Source of the DNA: Mycobacterium sp. HUMS_12744610
Lineage (GTDB): Bacteria > Actinomycetota > Actinomycetes > Mycobacteriales > Mycobacteriaceae
NCBI RefSeq assembly: GCF_041206865.1
Contig: NZ_JBGEDP010000001.1
Span: forward strand, 3,224,001 to 3,288,000
Direction of reading: 5' to 3'
Length of the DNA: 64,000 nucleotides
The notes beneath the pieces were generated by a model. It did no database searches, was not told where the DNA came from, and was given only the letters and a program-made list of their open reading frames with translations. The position numbers and the translations under genes are program-made. Positions 21,794-34,496 of this stretch are shown here, one piece after another (within the stretch, counting starts at the first letter, position 1; each line of letters starts with the position of its first letter).

Positions 21794-22129
21794 ATGGCTG
21801 ATCGAGTCCTGCGGGGTAGTCGCCTCGGCGCCGTCAGCTACGAGACCGACCGTAACCACGATCTGGCGCCGCGTCAGATAGCCCGGTACCGCACCGAGAA
21901 CGGCGAGGAGTTCGAGGTTCCGTTCGCCGACGACGCCGACATCCCCGGCACCTGGCTGTGCCGGAACGGCATGGAAGGCACCCTGATCGAGGGCGATCTG
22001 CCCGAGCCGAAGAAGGTCAAGCCGCCGCGTACCCACTGGGACATGCTGTTGGAGCGCCGCTCCGTCGAAGAACTCGAAGAGCTGCTCAAAGAGCGGCTCG
22101 AGCTGATCAGGTCGCGCCGCCGCGGCTGA
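21794..22129 (+). CDS. rbpA: RNA polymerase-binding protein RbpA
   Basis: A 111-residue protein opening MADRVLRGSRLGAVSYETD and ending RLELIRSRRRG, essentially the same as M. tuberculosis RbpA (Rv2050). Known domains map as an N-terminal tail (about 1-25), a core domain (26-71, with WLCRNGMEG), a basic linker (KKVKPP) and a sigma-interaction helix at the C-terminus (LERRSVEELEELLKERL). The family binds RNA polymerase and group I/II sigma factors SigA and SigB and stabilises the open complex; it also affects rifampicin tolerance. A good ribosome site (AAAGGAG) lies 8 bases before the ATG. It converges on ppm1 with an 18-bp gap holding a hairpin. Confidence 0.98.
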   Translation: MADRVLRGSRLGAVSYETDRNHDLAPRQIARYRTENGEEFEVPFADDADIPGTWLCRNGMEGTLIEGDLPEPKKVKPPRTHWDMLLERRSVEELEELLKERLELIRSRRRG

Positions 22130-22136
22130 CGCGGCG
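22118..22136. terminator. Hairpin between convergent rbpA and ppm1
   Basis: CGCCGCG, loop GCTGA, CGCGGCG: a perfect 7-bp stem with the rbpA stop codon in its loop region, just before the ppm1 stop on the other strand. There is no U-tract, common for mycobacterial terminators. A bidirectional terminator is the likeliest role. Confidence 0.4.
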
Positions 22137-22147
22137 CGGCGGAGGGA

Positions 22148-22942
22148 TCAGGCTCGGTCGGGAGCGCGTGTCCCGCGGGCGTGCGCCGTGCGACCCTCGA
22201 TGCCCCACCGCGTGACCTTGATCAGCGCCTCGCGGATGTTGGATCCGCTCATCTTCGAGACGCCGAGTTCGCGTTCGGTGAAGGTGATCGGCACCTCGAC
22301 GATGACGAACCCATTGCACGCGGTACGCCAGGTCAGGTCGATCTGGAAGCAGTAACCCTTGGATTCCACGCGGTCGAGGTCGATCTTCTCGAGCACCTCG
22401 CGGCGGTAGGCCCGGTAACCGGCGGTGATGTCGTGGACGCCGATGCCCAGCGCCACCCGCGAGTAGGTGTTGGCGGTCTTGGACAGGGCCAGGCGCCGCC
22501 ACGGCCAGTTCCGGACGGTCCCCCCGGCGACGTAGCGCGAGCCGATGGCCAGGTCAGCACCCGCGTCGACGGCATCCAGCAAACGGTGCAGCTGTTCGGG
22601 CGCATGGCTGCCGTCCGCGTCCATCTCCACCAGCACCGAGTAGTCCCGGCTCAGACCCCAGCCGAAACCCGCCAGATACGCGGCGCCCAGGCCGTCCTTG
22701 GCGGTGCGGTGCAGCACGAACGTGCGGCCGGGATCGGCGGCGGCCAGCTCGTCGGCGAGTTGGCCGGTGCCGTCGGGGCTGCTGTCGTCGACGATGAGCA
22801 GGTGCACTCCCGGGCACGCCTTCTTCAACCGGTCGTGGATCAACGGCAGGTTCTCCCGCTCGTTGAAGGTCGGGATGATCACCAGCGTGCGCTGGCTTGG
22901 ACGGTTGCCCGGGGCCTGCGGCGCCGGCTGGGCGGTGGTCAT
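22148..22942 (-). CDS. ppm1: Polyprenol monophosphomannose synthase (separate gene)
   Basis: A 264-residue GT2 glycosyltransferase. Motifs: [29 protein letters not shown] (metal-binding Asp residues), IGSRYVAGG, and [10 protein letters not shown] near the end. The family transfers mannose from GDP-mannose to decaprenyl/polyprenyl phosphate at the cytoplasmic face; the product feeds lipomannan, lipoarabinomannan and protein mannosylation. In M. tuberculosis this is the C-terminal domain of the fused Ppm1 (Rv2051c). Here it has its own ATG at 22942, overlapping the lnt stop by four bases (ATGA), so translation is probably coupled but two proteins are made. Confidence 0.95.
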   Translation of the reverse strand: MTTAQPAPQAPGNRPSQRTLVIIPTFNERENLPLIHDRLKKACPGVHLLIVDDSSPDGTGQLADELAAADPGRTFVLHRTAKDGLGAAYLAGFGWGLSRDYSVLVEMDADGSHAPEQLHRLLDAVDAGADLAIGSRYVAGGTVRNWPWRRLALSKTANTYSRVALGIGVHDITAGYRAYRREVLEKIDLDRVESKGYCFQIDLTWRTACNGFVIVEVPITFTERELGVSKMSGSNIREALIKVTRWGIEGRTAHARGTRAPDRA

Positions 22943-24954
22943 TTAGCTCCTCTGTGTCGCCCGAAGTAACGCGGTTGTCGGCCGCTCCGGTGGAGCGGAG
23001 TGTAGTCACCGCCCTCGTCGGGCGGGACCTGGTCGCCGCCGTCGTCGGGCGGGGGGTCCTGCGAATCCGAACCGCCCTCGTCAGGCGGTGCGTCGTCGTC
23101 CGGGTCGCCCGTTCTGGACCTGAGCCGAATCGGACGCGGGAACCACCCATTGTGCCGTATCCCGGCCAGGATGACCGCCCCGGCCACCGCGACCAGAACC
23201 CATTGCAGCGTCGGGCCCCATCTGGTTGCTGGCGTCAGCCGGGTCTTGAGCCGCACCTGCATGTCGAGATAGGCGGGTTCGAAGAACTCCGTGCGCACCA
23301 GCTCGCCGCCGTCCGGCGCGATCACGGCGCTGACGCCGGTGGTGCCGGCCACCACGACGAACCGGTCGTGCTCCACGGCCCGAACCTTGGCGAACGCGAG
23401 TTGCTGCTCGCTCATCGTCTTGTTGAAGGTGGCGTTGTTGCTGGGCACGGCCAGCAGCTGGGCGCCGTGCAGCACCGCCTCACGCGGCTCGCGGTCGAAG
23501 ATCACCTCCCAGCAGGTCGCCACCCCCACGGGCACCCCACCGATGTGCACAACCCCGCTGCTTCGGCCCGGAACCATGTGGCCGGCCAGGCCGGCGTACC
23601 CGGAGAGGTGCCTGAACAGCCACGGCATCGGCAGGTACTCGCCGAACGGTTGCACGATCTCCTTGTCGTGGCGGTCGGCCGGACCGGTGACGGGGTTCCA
23701 GACGATCACGGTGTTGGTGTATTCGGGGTCGTCTGCCGGGCGGCCCGGGATGCCGAGCACGGTGCCGACGAGGATCGGCGCGTGGATGGCCGTGGCGGCT
23801 TTCGCGATCTGTTGGGCGGCGTCGGCGTTGACCAACGGGTCGATGTCCGACGAATCCTCCGGCCAGATCACGAACTGGGGTTGCGGAGCTGCCCCTGACC
23901 GCACGTCCTCGGCCAGCCGCAGCGTTTCCCGGACGTGGTTGTCCAGCACCGCGCGCCGTTGCTCGTTGAAACCGAGACCCAGCCGCGGCACGTTGCCCTG
24001 CACCGCCGCGACGGTGACCGGCGGTTCCCCGCCCGCGCCGGTCCCGGCGTGCCGCACCTGGGGCCAGACCGCGACCGCGGCCAACAACGCCACGCAGATG
24101 CACACGCCCGGCAACACGACGGCGGGCGGCCGGTCGACTTCGCGGTCGGTGCGTGCTTGCGCTCGGCCGCCCCGCGGCCACCACGCGACGATCTCCCGCG
24201 TGATCGCCGTGGCGCTGAACCCCACCAGCACGATCGCCGTCGACAGCAGCGCCACACCGCCGAGATGGGCCAGCGGCAGGAACGGCCCGTCGGATTGGCC
24301 GAACGCAACCGACCCCCACGGGAAGCCCCCGAACGGATAGTTCGCCTTCAACCACTCCTGGGCCGCCCACAGCACGGCGAACCAGATCGGCCAGCCGGGC
24401 AGCCGGCGCACCACGACGGCGAACAACCCGAACAGGCCCGGGAACAACGCGCACGTCGCCGCCAGCACCAGCCAGGGCATGGCGCCCACCAGAGCGCTGA
24501 TCCACGGCAGCAGCGGCAGGTAGAGCGCCAGCCCGAACAGAAAGCCGTAGCCCAGGCCACCGACCGGTGTCGTGGCGCGGTGCGTGAGCACCCAGGCCAG
24601 TAGCGCGGCGGCGATGATGGCGGCCCACCACCAGTTCAGGGGCGGAAAGCTCGCGCACAGCAACAAACCGCCCGCGACGGCCAGCAGCAACCGAGGCAGC
24701 CTAGGCAGCATCGCGGCCCGGACCGCGGGCAGCCGGGCCGCCACCGCGGCACCCAGCCCCAGCGCGGCCCGGTGCGTCGCGGCACCCAGGCGTGCGGCCA
24801 GGGCCGGACCGGCGGGGACGGGCTGGGGCCCGTGTTCCCCCGCCGGCGCTTCCGCGGGCTCCGGCGGCGCGTCGGCGGCGGACTCGTCGTCGGCCGCGAC
24901 GGTCTCGTCGGCAGCCGCGGGGCGCGCGTCGCGGGCGAACCAGCCCCTAACCAT
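22939..24954 (-). CDS. lnt: Apolipoprotein N-acyltransferase
   Basis: About 671 residues from ATG 24954. An acidic, Ala/Pro-rich N-terminus is followed by a multi-helix membrane domain (about 90-300) and a periplasm-side nitrilase domain with the Lnt triad Glu366 (IWPEDSS), Lys431 ([12 protein letters not shown]) and Cys481 (ATCWEVIFD). After a last membrane helix comes a low-complexity Asp/Gly/Pro tail. It adds the third acyl chain to lipoprotein N-terminal cysteines such as that of LppI. In M. tuberculosis the homologous region is fused to Ppm1. I chose ATG 24954 because it overlaps the amidohydrolase stop by 8 bp; an in-frame ATG at 25068 lies well inside that gene. Confidence 0.93.
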   Translation of the reverse strand: MVRGWFARDARPAAADETVAADDESAADAPPEPAEAPAGEHGPQPVPAGPALAARLGAATHRAALGLGAAVAARLPAVRAAMLPRLPRLLLAVAGGLLLCASFPPLNWWWAAIIAAALLAWVLTHRATTPVGGLGYGFLFGLALYLPLLPWISALVGAMPWLVLAATCALFPGLFGLFAVVVRRLPGWPIWFAVLWAAQEWLKANYPFGGFPWGSVAFGQSDGPFLPLAHLGGVALLSTAIVLVGFSATAITREIVAWWPRGGRAQARTDREVDRPPAVVLPGVCICVALLAAVAVWPQVRHAGTGAGGEPPVTVAAVQGNVPRLGLGFNEQRRAVLDNHVRETLRLAEDVRSGAAPQPQFVIWPEDSSDIDPLVNADAAQQIAKAATAIHAPILVGTVLGIPGRPADDPEYTNTVIVWNPVTGPADRHDKEIVQPFGEYLPMPWLFRHLSGYAGLAGHMVPGRSSGVVHIGGVPVGVATCWEVIFDREPREAVLHGAQLLAVPSNNATFNKTMSEQQLAFAKVRAVEHDRFVVVAGTTGVSAVIAPDGGELVRTEFFEPAYLDMQVRLKTRLTPATRWGPTLQWVLVAVAGAVILAGIRHNGWFPRPIRLRSRTGDPDDDAPPDEGGSDSQDPPPDDGGDQVPPDEGGDYTPLHRSGRQPRYFGRHRGAK

Positions 24955-26557
24955 GGATGACAGCGCCCCGATGCACGGTTTGCCGGCAGCGTGGCACGGG
25001 GTCGCCGGCGCCGAGTCGGGGCAACGCCGGAACCCGGGAGCGCGGGTCGGTGGACCAGCGCTGCACACCGTCGGGCGCCGCCCGGGTGTCCAGGGGCCCG
25101 GCGTCCCACACGGCGTATGACGCCGGCGCGCCGGGCACCAGGGTCCCCGCCCTGGCGTCGAGCGCCCCGCTCGCGCGCCAGCCGCCGCGGGTCGCGGCGG
25201 CGAATGCGGCCCGGGGCGAGATTGCGCTTCCCGCGGTGCGATGGTTGACCGCGGCGCGGACGCTCACCCACGGGTCCAAGCCCGTGACCGGGGCATCGGA
25301 ACCGAGGGCGAGGGGCACGCCTTGGGATGCTAACAGCGCGAACGGGTTGAGCCGGCTGCCCCGCTCGGCGCCGAGCCGCTGCGCGTACATGCCGGTGGGC
25401 CCGCCCCACAGCGCGTCGAAATTGGGCTGCACGCTGGCGATGACGCCCCAGGCGCCCAGTTTGGCGGCCTGCTCGGCGGTGACCATCTCGAGGTGCTCGA
25501 GCCGGTGCCCGCATCGGGCGACCGCGGCCATGCCCAGGTCGGCGACCACCGCCTCGAACGCCGCGACGACGGCCGTGACCGCGGCATCGCCGATGACGTG
25601 GAAGCCGGCCGTGACCTGCGCCTGCGTGCATGCCCGCACGTGCGCTTCGACGGCGTCGGGGTCCAGGTGGCAGCTGCCGACGCGGTCGGGCGCGTCGGTG
25701 TAGGGCTCGTGCAACCAGGCGGTGCGCGACCCCAGCGCCCCGTCCACGAACAGATCGCCGGCCAGCCCGCGAGCGCCCGTCTCATCCAGCAGCGCTCGGG
25801 CCCGAGCCGGGGTGGTGACCGCCTCGCCCCAGTAGCCGATCACCTCCACTCCCGGGACGCCCTGGACGTTGCGGTCCGGCGCGCACAGCCGCAGCCAGTC
25901 GTCGAGGCCCCCGATCTCGGGACCGGCGCATTCGTGCACGGCGACGATCCCGGACGCGGCGACGGCCCGCAGCGCGGCCGCCCGCGCCTCGGCCAGCTGC
26001 GTATCGGTGAGCAGGCCCCGGGCGACGGCCCGAACCAGGTGATGCGCGTCGCCGGTCAGTGGCCGCTCGGGGGCGAAACCGGCGGCGGCGGCCAGGCCGG
26101 GAACCAGCCGCCGCAGCGCGGTCGAGGCGAGGGCGGAGTGGACGTCGACGCGGGCCAGGTAGGCGGGCCGGTCGCCGAGCACGCCGTCGAGGTCGACGGT
26201 GCCGGGGGCATCGTTGTCCGGCCACGCCGATTCGTCCCAGCCGTGCCCCCACACCGGCAGGCCGGGATGGGCGGCCGCATGGTCGCCGATCATCTTCAGG
26301 CAGTGCGCACGCGAGGTGGCCGCCCGCAGGTCCAGGCCGCTGAGCGCCAGGCCGATCGCGCTGAGGTGAACATGGCTGTCCACGAACGCCGGCGCGACGA
26401 ACCCGCCGTCGAGATTTTCCACGGTGGCGTCGGGGAACTGCTCGCGGCCGACGGCGTCGCTGCCCAGCCAGACGACGACGCCCCCGCGCACCGCCATGGC
26501 GGTGGCATCCGGGTGGGTCGGGCTGTGCACCCGGCCGTTGACCAGCAGCTTGGTCAC
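24947..26557 (-). CDS. Amidohydrolase family 3 protein (Rv2052c-like)
   Basis: A 536-residue YtcJ-type metal-dependent amidohydrolase. The opening TKLLVNGRV and the N-terminal beta-sandwich lead to the metal-binding HxH (DSHVHL, about residue 60). Further ligand regions are [36 protein letters not shown] and [12 protein letters not shown]. The C-terminal segment returns to the sandwich ([15 protein letters not shown]). Substrate unknown; the family hydrolyses cyclic amides, esters and similar bonds. The stop overlaps the lnt start, and fxsA lies 43 bp upstream on the same strand, so an fxsA-amidohydrolase-lnt-ppm1 operon is likely, matching the Rv2053c-Rv2051c order. Confidence 0.88.
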   Translation of the reverse strand: MTKLLVNGRVHSPTHPDATAMAVRGGVVVWLGSDAVGREQFPDATVENLDGGFVAPAFVDSHVHLSAIGLALSGLDLRAATSRAHCLKMIGDHAAAHPGLPVWGHGWDESAWPDNDAPGTVDLDGVLGDRPAYLARVDVHSALASTALRRLVPGLAAAAGFAPERPLTGDAHHLVRAVARGLLTDTQLAEARAAALRAVAASGIVAVHECAGPEIGGLDDWLRLCAPDRNVQGVPGVEVIGYWGEAVTTPARARALLDETGARGLAGDLFVDGALGSRTAWLHEPYTDAPDRVGSCHLDPDAVEAHVRACTQAQVTAGFHVIGDAAVTAVVAAFEAVVADLGMAAVARCGHRLEHLEMVTAEQAAKLGAWGVIASVQPNFDALWGGPTGMYAQRLGAERGSRLNPFALLASQGVPLALGSDAPVTGLDPWVSVRAAVNHRTAGSAISPRAAFAAATRGGWRASGALDARAGTLVPGAPASYAVWDAGPLDTRAAPDGVQRWSTDPRSRVPALPRLGAGDPVPRCRQTVHRGAVIHG

Positions 26558-26600
26558 AGGCCAAACCTAGTCAAACCTGGGCGTGGCGGTGCCGGGGCGA

Positions 26601-27143
26601 TCAGTAGGGGCTTCGCGCGGTACGTTCCCGGGGCCCACCGGCAATCGGGGCGTTCGGCAACGTGGGGGGCTCGCCCTCGGTCACGTCGATGACCTCGCCG
26701 TCGATGTAGTCGATGTAGTCGCGTTCGCCGCCCGGTTCGCCCTGCCGTACACCGGCCGCGAAAGTGGTGATCAGCGGCACCCGCCGCTGCAGGCCGCGCA
26801 TCGTCACCGCGGCCAGTCCCGAACCGGCGGCGGCCCGGATGGGCGGCACCAGCAGCAGGATCCCCAACGCGGTGGTGACCAACCCGGGCACGACAACCAG
26901 ACCGGTGGCCACCGTCACCAGGGCTCCGTCGCCCAACGCACGCCGCGGATTCCTGAGGCCCGATCGCAGCTGGCCCACGTGGTGGACGAGTTGCGATCCC
27001 GCCATCGGCACCATCAGGGCCCACCCGAGCACGAAGCTGGCCAGCAGCGCCAACACGGTCCAACCGAACCCGATCGTCGACACCAGCGCGATGATCACCG
27101 CGAGTTCGACACCGGCATATATCAGCAACAACCGCCACAGCAT
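26601..27143 (-). CDS. fxsA: FxsA family membrane protein
   Basis: A 180-residue FxsA-domain protein. Residues 1-110 hold hydrophobic segments (LLLIYAGVELAVIIALV, WTVLALLASFVLGWALMV, and LVTVATGLVVVPGLVTTALG running on into LLLVPPIR) in the order typical of FxsA. The C-terminus is soluble and acidic (DYIDYIDGEVIDVTEG). In E. coli FxsA affects exclusion of phage T7 by plasmid F; its role in mycobacteria is unknown. First gene of the probable operon running to ppm1 and divergent from the hydrolase at 27216. Corresponds to Rv2053c. Confidence 0.92.
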   Translation of the reverse strand: MLWRLLLIYAGVELAVIIALVSTIGFGWTVLALLASFVLGWALMVPMAGSQLVHHVGQLRSGLRNPRRALGDGALVTVATGLVVVPGLVTTALGILLLVPPIRAAAGSGLAAVTMRGLQRRVPLITTFAAGVRQGEPGGERDYIDYIDGEVIDVTEGEPPTLPNAPIAGGPRERTARSPY

Positions 27144-27215
27144 ATGACGCCAACGCCTGCGGGCCGGGCCGGAGTTCCCTGGTGGCGAACGACGCGGCTG
27201 CAGTTAGATGACGCT

Positions 27216-27914
27216 ATGACAACGATCGAGATCAACACCCCCGACGGACCGATCGACGCGCTGCTGAGCCTGCCGCCGGGGCAGGGCCCCTGGCCGGGGG
27301 TGGTGGTGGTCCACGACGCGTTCGGCTACAACCCCGACAAGGAGGCGACCAACGACCGGATCGCCCGGGCGGGATACGTGGCGATCACGCCGAACCTGTA
27401 CGCCCGGGGCGGCCGCGCCCGCTGCATCACCCGGGTCATACGGGAGGTGCTGACCCAGCGGGGCCGCTCCCTCGACGACCTGCTGGCCGCCCGCGACCAC
27501 CTGCAGGCCATGCCGGAGTGCACCGGACAGGTCGGTATCGCGGGCTTCTGCATGGGCGGCCAGTTCGCGCTGGTGATGGCGTCCAGCGGCTTCGGCGCCT
27601 CGGCACCGTTCTACGGCACTCCGCTGCCGCGCCACCTCGGCGAGACGCTGGACGGCGCTTGCCCGATCGTGGCCAGCTTCGGCGCCCGCGACCCGCTCGG
27701 CGTCGGCGCGCCGGCGCGGCTGCGCGAAATGACCGACGCCAAGGGGGTGACCGCCGACATCAAGGTCTATCCGCACGCCGGGCACAGCTTCGCCAACAAG
27801 CTGCCGGCCCAGCCGCTGCTGCGCATCACCGGCTTCGGCTACGACGAAGCGGCGACCGAGGACGCGTGGAGCCGGGTGTTCTCGTTCTTCCGCCGGCACC
27901 TCACGGCGTCGTAG
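27216..27914 (+). CDS. Dienelactone hydrolase family protein (Rv2054-like)
   Basis: A 232-residue alpha/beta hydrolase of the dienelactone hydrolase type. It reads VVVVHDAFGYN, then the nucleophile elbow GFCMGG with Cys112 instead of Ser, a late GARDPLG segment with the likely acid, and HAGHSFAN with the catalytic His. Cys-His-Asp is the family triad. ATG 27216 is chosen because the homologous part begins there; an open frame continues upstream into the fxsA promoter region without similarity. Substrate not known. It converges on the next gene; the two stop codons lie in the palindrome TAGGCCTA at 27912-27919. Confidence 0.9.
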   Translation: MTTIEINTPDGPIDALLSLPPGQGPWPGVVVVHDAFGYNPDKEATNDRIARAGYVAITPNLYARGGRARCITRVIREVLTQRGRSLDDLLAARDHLQAMPECTGQVGIAGFCMGGQFALVMASSGFGASAPFYGTPLPRHLGETLDGACPIVASFGARDPLGVGAPARLREMTDAKGVTADIKVYPHAGHSFANKLPAQPLLRITGFGYDEAATEDAWSRVFSFFRRHLTAS

Positions 27915-27916
27915 GC

Positions 27917-28327
27917 CTAGCCGGGACTTCCGGCGGGCCTGATCTCGAGGCCGACGTTGTTCTGCATCCCGCCGCGCAGCTTGCTGAACAGGTTGAAGAC
28001 CTTGCCGACGATGCCGTACCGCCTGCCGATCGCGTCGTAGACGGCGCCCGTGTGCGACTTGTCGAGGACGGCCGCGCTGCCTTCGACGGCCTCGCTTTTC
28101 GGGTTGCCGCGCATGTCGCAAGCGGCCAGCGTGACCCGCGGGGTGTTGCGGATCCGCTTGACCTTCCACGACTTCTCCTGCGTGATCACCAGCAGCCGGT
28201 CCCTCTCCTTGTTGTCAAGGGCCGCCCAGACGGGCGTGGGCTTGGGCCGGCCATCCCTGGTGAACGTGGTCAGCAGGACGTATTGCGACTTGGCGAGGTC
28301 GGCAAAGGTGGGTGTCACGGTGTTCAA
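27917..28327 (-). CDS. PPOX-class F420-dependent oxidoreductase (Rv2061c-like)
   Basis: A 136-residue split-barrel flavin/F420-binding protein: FADLAKSQYVLLTTF at the start, GRPKPTPVWAAL, KSWKVKRIRNTPRVTLAACD, and DKSHTGAVYDAIGRRYG. This is the pyridoxamine-phosphate-oxidase fold of actinobacterial F420-dependent reductases. Its partner substrate is unknown. In M. tuberculosis Rv2061c also sits next to cobN, but several ribosomal-protein paralogue genes (Rv2055c-Rv2060), absent here, separate it from Rv2054. Confidence 0.85.
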   Translation of the reverse strand: MNTVTPTFADLAKSQYVLLTTFTRDGRPKPTPVWAALDNKERDRLLVITQEKSWKVKRIRNTPRVTLAACDMRGNPKSEAVEGSAAVLDKSHTGAVYDAIGRRYGIVGKVFNLFSKLRGGMQNNVGLEIRPAGSPG

Positions 28328-28372
28328 CCTACCGCCGCGGCGACTCGAACGTGACCTGCAGCCACGGTGGGG

Positions 28373-28402
28373 CCCGAGCGTGACCGCAGTGTCACGTTCG
28401 GG
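28373..28402. repeat. Strong hairpin between cobN and the Rv2061c-like gene
   Basis: CCCGAGCGTGAC, loop CGCAGT, GTCACGTTCGGG: a 12-bp stem with one G-T wobble. A third arm, CGAACGTGAC, at 28346-28355 is also a perfect inverse of GTCACGTTCG at 28391-28400, so two alternative foldings exist. It lies 13 bp past the cobN stop, so a terminator or a dispersed palindromic repeat unit is likely. No U-tract is present. Confidence 0.5.
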
Positions 28403-28415
28403 CGCCAGAGGGGGC

Positions 28416-31994
<3,579 letters not shown>

Positions 31995-32064
31995 CCATCA
32001 TTCGTACCGCATCGGCCCACCGCATCGGCCCACCGCATCGGAAGGCGCGGATTCCCGGCCCGAT

Positions 32065-32565
32065 TCACGCCAGCAGGACACCGCGCGCGACCAGCACCTC
32101 GCGTATCTCCTCGAAGATCGACTGGCGCTGCTCGTAGCCCCGAACGACGGCGACCCAGTCGTCGCCGCTCTTGACCGCGAACTCGGCGGCCGCGGTCAGC
32201 GCCGCGTAGTACGCCGCCCCGACATCGTCGGACCACATCACCCAGGCCGCCTCGTCGGTTTGGCACAGCGCGCCGATCGACGCGAAGAACGTGTCGAGCG
32301 CACCGTTCTCCCGATCCGGGTTCAGGAAGTACAACAGGTAGGGCAATTCCGAGTACACCCTGTGCAGGAAGCCGGTGATCGCCGGGTTCATGTATGGGTG
32401 GCGCTCCTCCAACTTGTCGGTGTCCGCGAATTTCAGCGCGATCGATCCGCGCCAGGCGCGGGCCACCGCCGGGTTCGCAGACACGTCGGCCAGGGTCTTG
32501 TGCATCACCGCGGTGTCTTGCGACCGCCAGTCGTCGGCCGGGATCTCGATCTGTCGCAGGCTCAT
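32065..32565 (-). CDS. Conserved-looking hypothetical protein, function unknown
   Basis: A 166-residue acidic protein, MSLRQIEIPADDWRSQDTAV at the start and IREVLVARGVLLA at the end, rich in aromatic residues (HPYMNPAITGFLHRVYSE, WVMWSDDVGAAYYAAL). It looks mostly helical; no signal peptide or membrane segment is apparent. I do not recognise the family. Codon use is like the neighbours, so it is probably real. It lies 70 bp upstream of cobN on the same strand and is divergent from cobG (167 bp between starts), so it may be co-transcribed with cobN. A cobalamin role would be guilt by association only. As I recall, this place in M. tuberculosis holds a toxin-antitoxin pair instead. Confidence 0.7.
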   Translation of the reverse strand: MSLRQIEIPADDWRSQDTAVMHKTLADVSANPAVARAWRGSIALKFADTDKLEERHPYMNPAITGFLHRVYSELPYLLYFLNPDRENGALDTFFASIGALCQTDEAAWVMWSDDVGAAYYAALTAAAEFAVKSGDDWVAVVRGYEQRQSIFEEIREVLVARGVLLA

Positions 32566-32732
32566 GCCCCGGCCCGCCGTTGCCGCTCGTGCTCAGCACC
32601 GATTACCGGGTCTGCCCAAAAGGTGTCTGTACGCACCACGCCCCCAAAATTCACCACGCGACGCATGCCAGGCCATCATATTCCCCCGAGACCGTAGCGC
32701 CCGCGACCACGATCTCCGTCGTACCGTAGGGC

Positions 32733-33860
32733 ATGCCTCGAACCCGCGACACCGACGCCTGTCCGGGTGCGTTGCAGGTGCATCAGGCCGCCGACGGCGC
32801 GCTGGTGCGGGTGCGACTGCCCGGCGGCATGATCACCGCCGACCAGTTGGCAGCGCTGACCGCCGTCGCGGGCGGGCTGGGCTCGGGAACCCTGGAACTG
32901 ACCGTGCGGGGCAACGTTCAGGTGCGCGGGATCACCGACGTGACGGCGGCCGCCGCGGCGATCGCCGGGGCCGGGCTGCTGCCGTCGGCGACCCACGAGC
33001 GGGTTCGCAACATCGTCGCCTCGCCACTGTCCGGCCGCGCCGGCGGGCGAGCCGACGTGCGGGGATGGGTCGGTGACCTGGATGCGGCGATCCGCGCCGA
33101 GCCGCGGCTGGCCGAACTGGGCGGCCGATTCTGGTTCAGTGTCGACGACGGCCGCGCCGACGTGTCCGGTCTGGGCGCCGACGTCGGGGCCCAGGTGCTC
33201 GACGACGGTGTGGCGCTGCTGCTGGCCGGGCGGGACACCGGCGTGCGACCTGACGCCGACGGCGTCATCGAGGCGCTCGTCGCCGTCGCCCTGCGGTTTC
33301 TGGAAGTGCGCGGAAAGGCTTGGCGGGTCAACGAATTGGCCGACGTGCGCGTGCTGCTGCCCGCTGCCGACCCGCGCGGCCCCACGTTTCCCGTCCGCAC
33401 CGGCCCCCCGGTGGGGTGGATAGGCCAGGACGACGGCCGCGTCACGCTGGGCGCCGCGGTCCCGCTCGGCGTGCTGCCCGCACGCGTCGCGGAGTACTTG
33501 GTCGCCGTCCAGGCGCCACTGGTCGTCACACCGTGGCGCTCGGTGCTGATCTGCGACCTCGACGAAGCCGTCGCCGACGCCGCGGTGCGGGTGCTGGCGC
33601 CCGTGGGCCTGGTCTTCGACGAGAACTCCCCCTGGCTGACGGTCAGCGCCTGCACCGGCAGACCCGGGTGCGCGCACTCGGTGGCCGATGTGCGGGCCGA
33701 CGCCGCGCGGTCGCTGGACCCCGACTCCACGGTGCACCGTCACTTCGTCGGCTGCGAGCGGGCGTGCGGCAGCCCGCTGGCCGGCGAGGTGCTGGTCGCC
33801 ACCGGGGACGGATACCGGCTGGAGCGCTCCGCGGCGGGTCGCCGCCGCGACGAGCCTTAG
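32733..33860 (+). CDS. cobG: Precorrin-3B synthase CobG
   Basis: A 375-residue member of the sulfite/nitrite reductase-like family. A ferredoxin-like half-domain (ITADQLAALTAVAGGLGSG, ELTVRGNVQVRG) is repeated in the C-terminal half. The four Cys for the Fe-S cluster are Cys307, Cys313 (SACTGRPGC), Cys341 and Cys345 (GCERACG). It hydroxylates C20 of precorrin-3A with O2 and forms the gamma-lactone, the oxygen-requiring step before ring contraction. First gene of cobG-cobH-cobIJ; cobH starts 9 bp after its stop. Confidence 0.95.
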   Translation: MPRTRDTDACPGALQVHQAADGALVRVRLPGGMITADQLAALTAVAGGLGSGTLELTVRGNVQVRGITDVTAAAAAIAGAGLLPSATHERVRNIVASPLSGRAGGRADVRGWVGDLDAAIRAEPRLAELGGRFWFSVDDGRADVSGLGADVGAQVLDDGVALLLAGRDTGVRPDADGVIEALVAVALRFLEVRGKAWRVNELADVRVLLPAADPRGPTFPVRTGPPVGWIGQDDGRVTLGAAVPLGVLPARVAEYLVAVQAPLVVTPWRSVLICDLDEAVADAAVRVLAPVGLVFDENSPWLTVSACTGRPGCAHSVADVRADAARSLDPDSTVHRHFVGCERACGSPLAGEVLVATGDGYRLERSAAGRRRDEP

Positions 33861-33869
33861 GGTGATCGG

Positions 33870-34496
33870 GTGCTCGACTACATCCGCGACGCGGCCGAAA
33901 TCTATCGGCAGTCGTTCGCGACCATCCGCGCCGAGGCCGACCTGGGCCGGTTCCCCGCCGACGTCGCGCAGGTCGTGGTCCGGTTGATCCACACCTGCGG
34001 CCAGGTCGATGTCGCGGGTCACGTCGCCTTCACCGACGACGTCGTGGCGCGGGCCCGCGCCGCCCTGCGCGCCGGTGCGCCGGTGCTGTGCGATTCGTCG
34101 ATGGTGGCCGCCGGCATCACCGCCGCGCGGTTGCCCGCCGGCAACGAAGTGGTGTCACTGGTGGCCGATCCGCGCGCGGCCGAACTGGCCGCCCGACAGC
34201 GCACCACCCGCTCGGCGGCCGGCGTGGAATTGTGGGCCGACCGGATGGGCGGCGCGGTCCTGGCGATCGGCAACGCGCCCACCGCCCTGTTCCGCCTGCT
34301 GGAGCTGATCGACGAGGGGGTCGCCGCGCCGGTCGCGGTGCTGGGCGGCCCGGTCGGATTCGTCGGGTCGGCACAATCCAAGCAGGAGCTCATCGACCGT
34401 CCGCGCGGCATGTCCTATCTGGTCGTGCGGGGCCGACGCGGCGGCAGCGCCATGGCCGCCGCCGCGGTCAACGCGATCGCGAGCGAGAGCGAATGA
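33870..34496 (+). CDS. cobH: Precorrin-8X methylmutase CobH
   Basis: A 208-residue protein with GTG start at 33870. IHTCGQVD carries the catalytic His41 that protonates the corrin ring; [26 protein letters not shown] and [14 protein letters not shown] are conserved substrate-pocket segments of the family. It moves the C11 methyl to C12, giving hydrogenobyrinate. Its stop overlaps the cobIJ start (ATGA), so translation is coupled. Confidence 0.96.
   Translation: MLDYIRDAAEIYRQSFATIRAEADLGRFPADVAQVVVRLIHTCGQVDVAGHVAFTDDVVARARAALRAGAPVLCDSSMVAAGITAARLPAGNEVVSLVADPRAAELAARQRTTRSAAGVELWADRMGGAVLAIGNAPTALFRLLELIDEGVAAPVAVLGGPVGFVGSAQSKQELIDRPRGMSYLVVRGRRGGSAMAAAAVNAIASESE

Noticed and set aside
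22939..25068. Longer lnt start at 25068
   Set aside because: The extra 38 residues overlap the amidohydrolase C-terminus by about 120 bp and show no similarity; ATG 24954 gives a normal short overlap.
27912..27919. TAGGCCTA palindrome as a regulatory site
   Set aside because: It is explained by the two convergent stop codons with two bases between them.
32566..32732. Possible cobalamin riboswitch between the divergent cobalamin genes
   Set aside because: ACCGGGTCTGCCC at about 32603-32615 is only a weak partial match to the B12 box and the rest of the conserved core is not visible.
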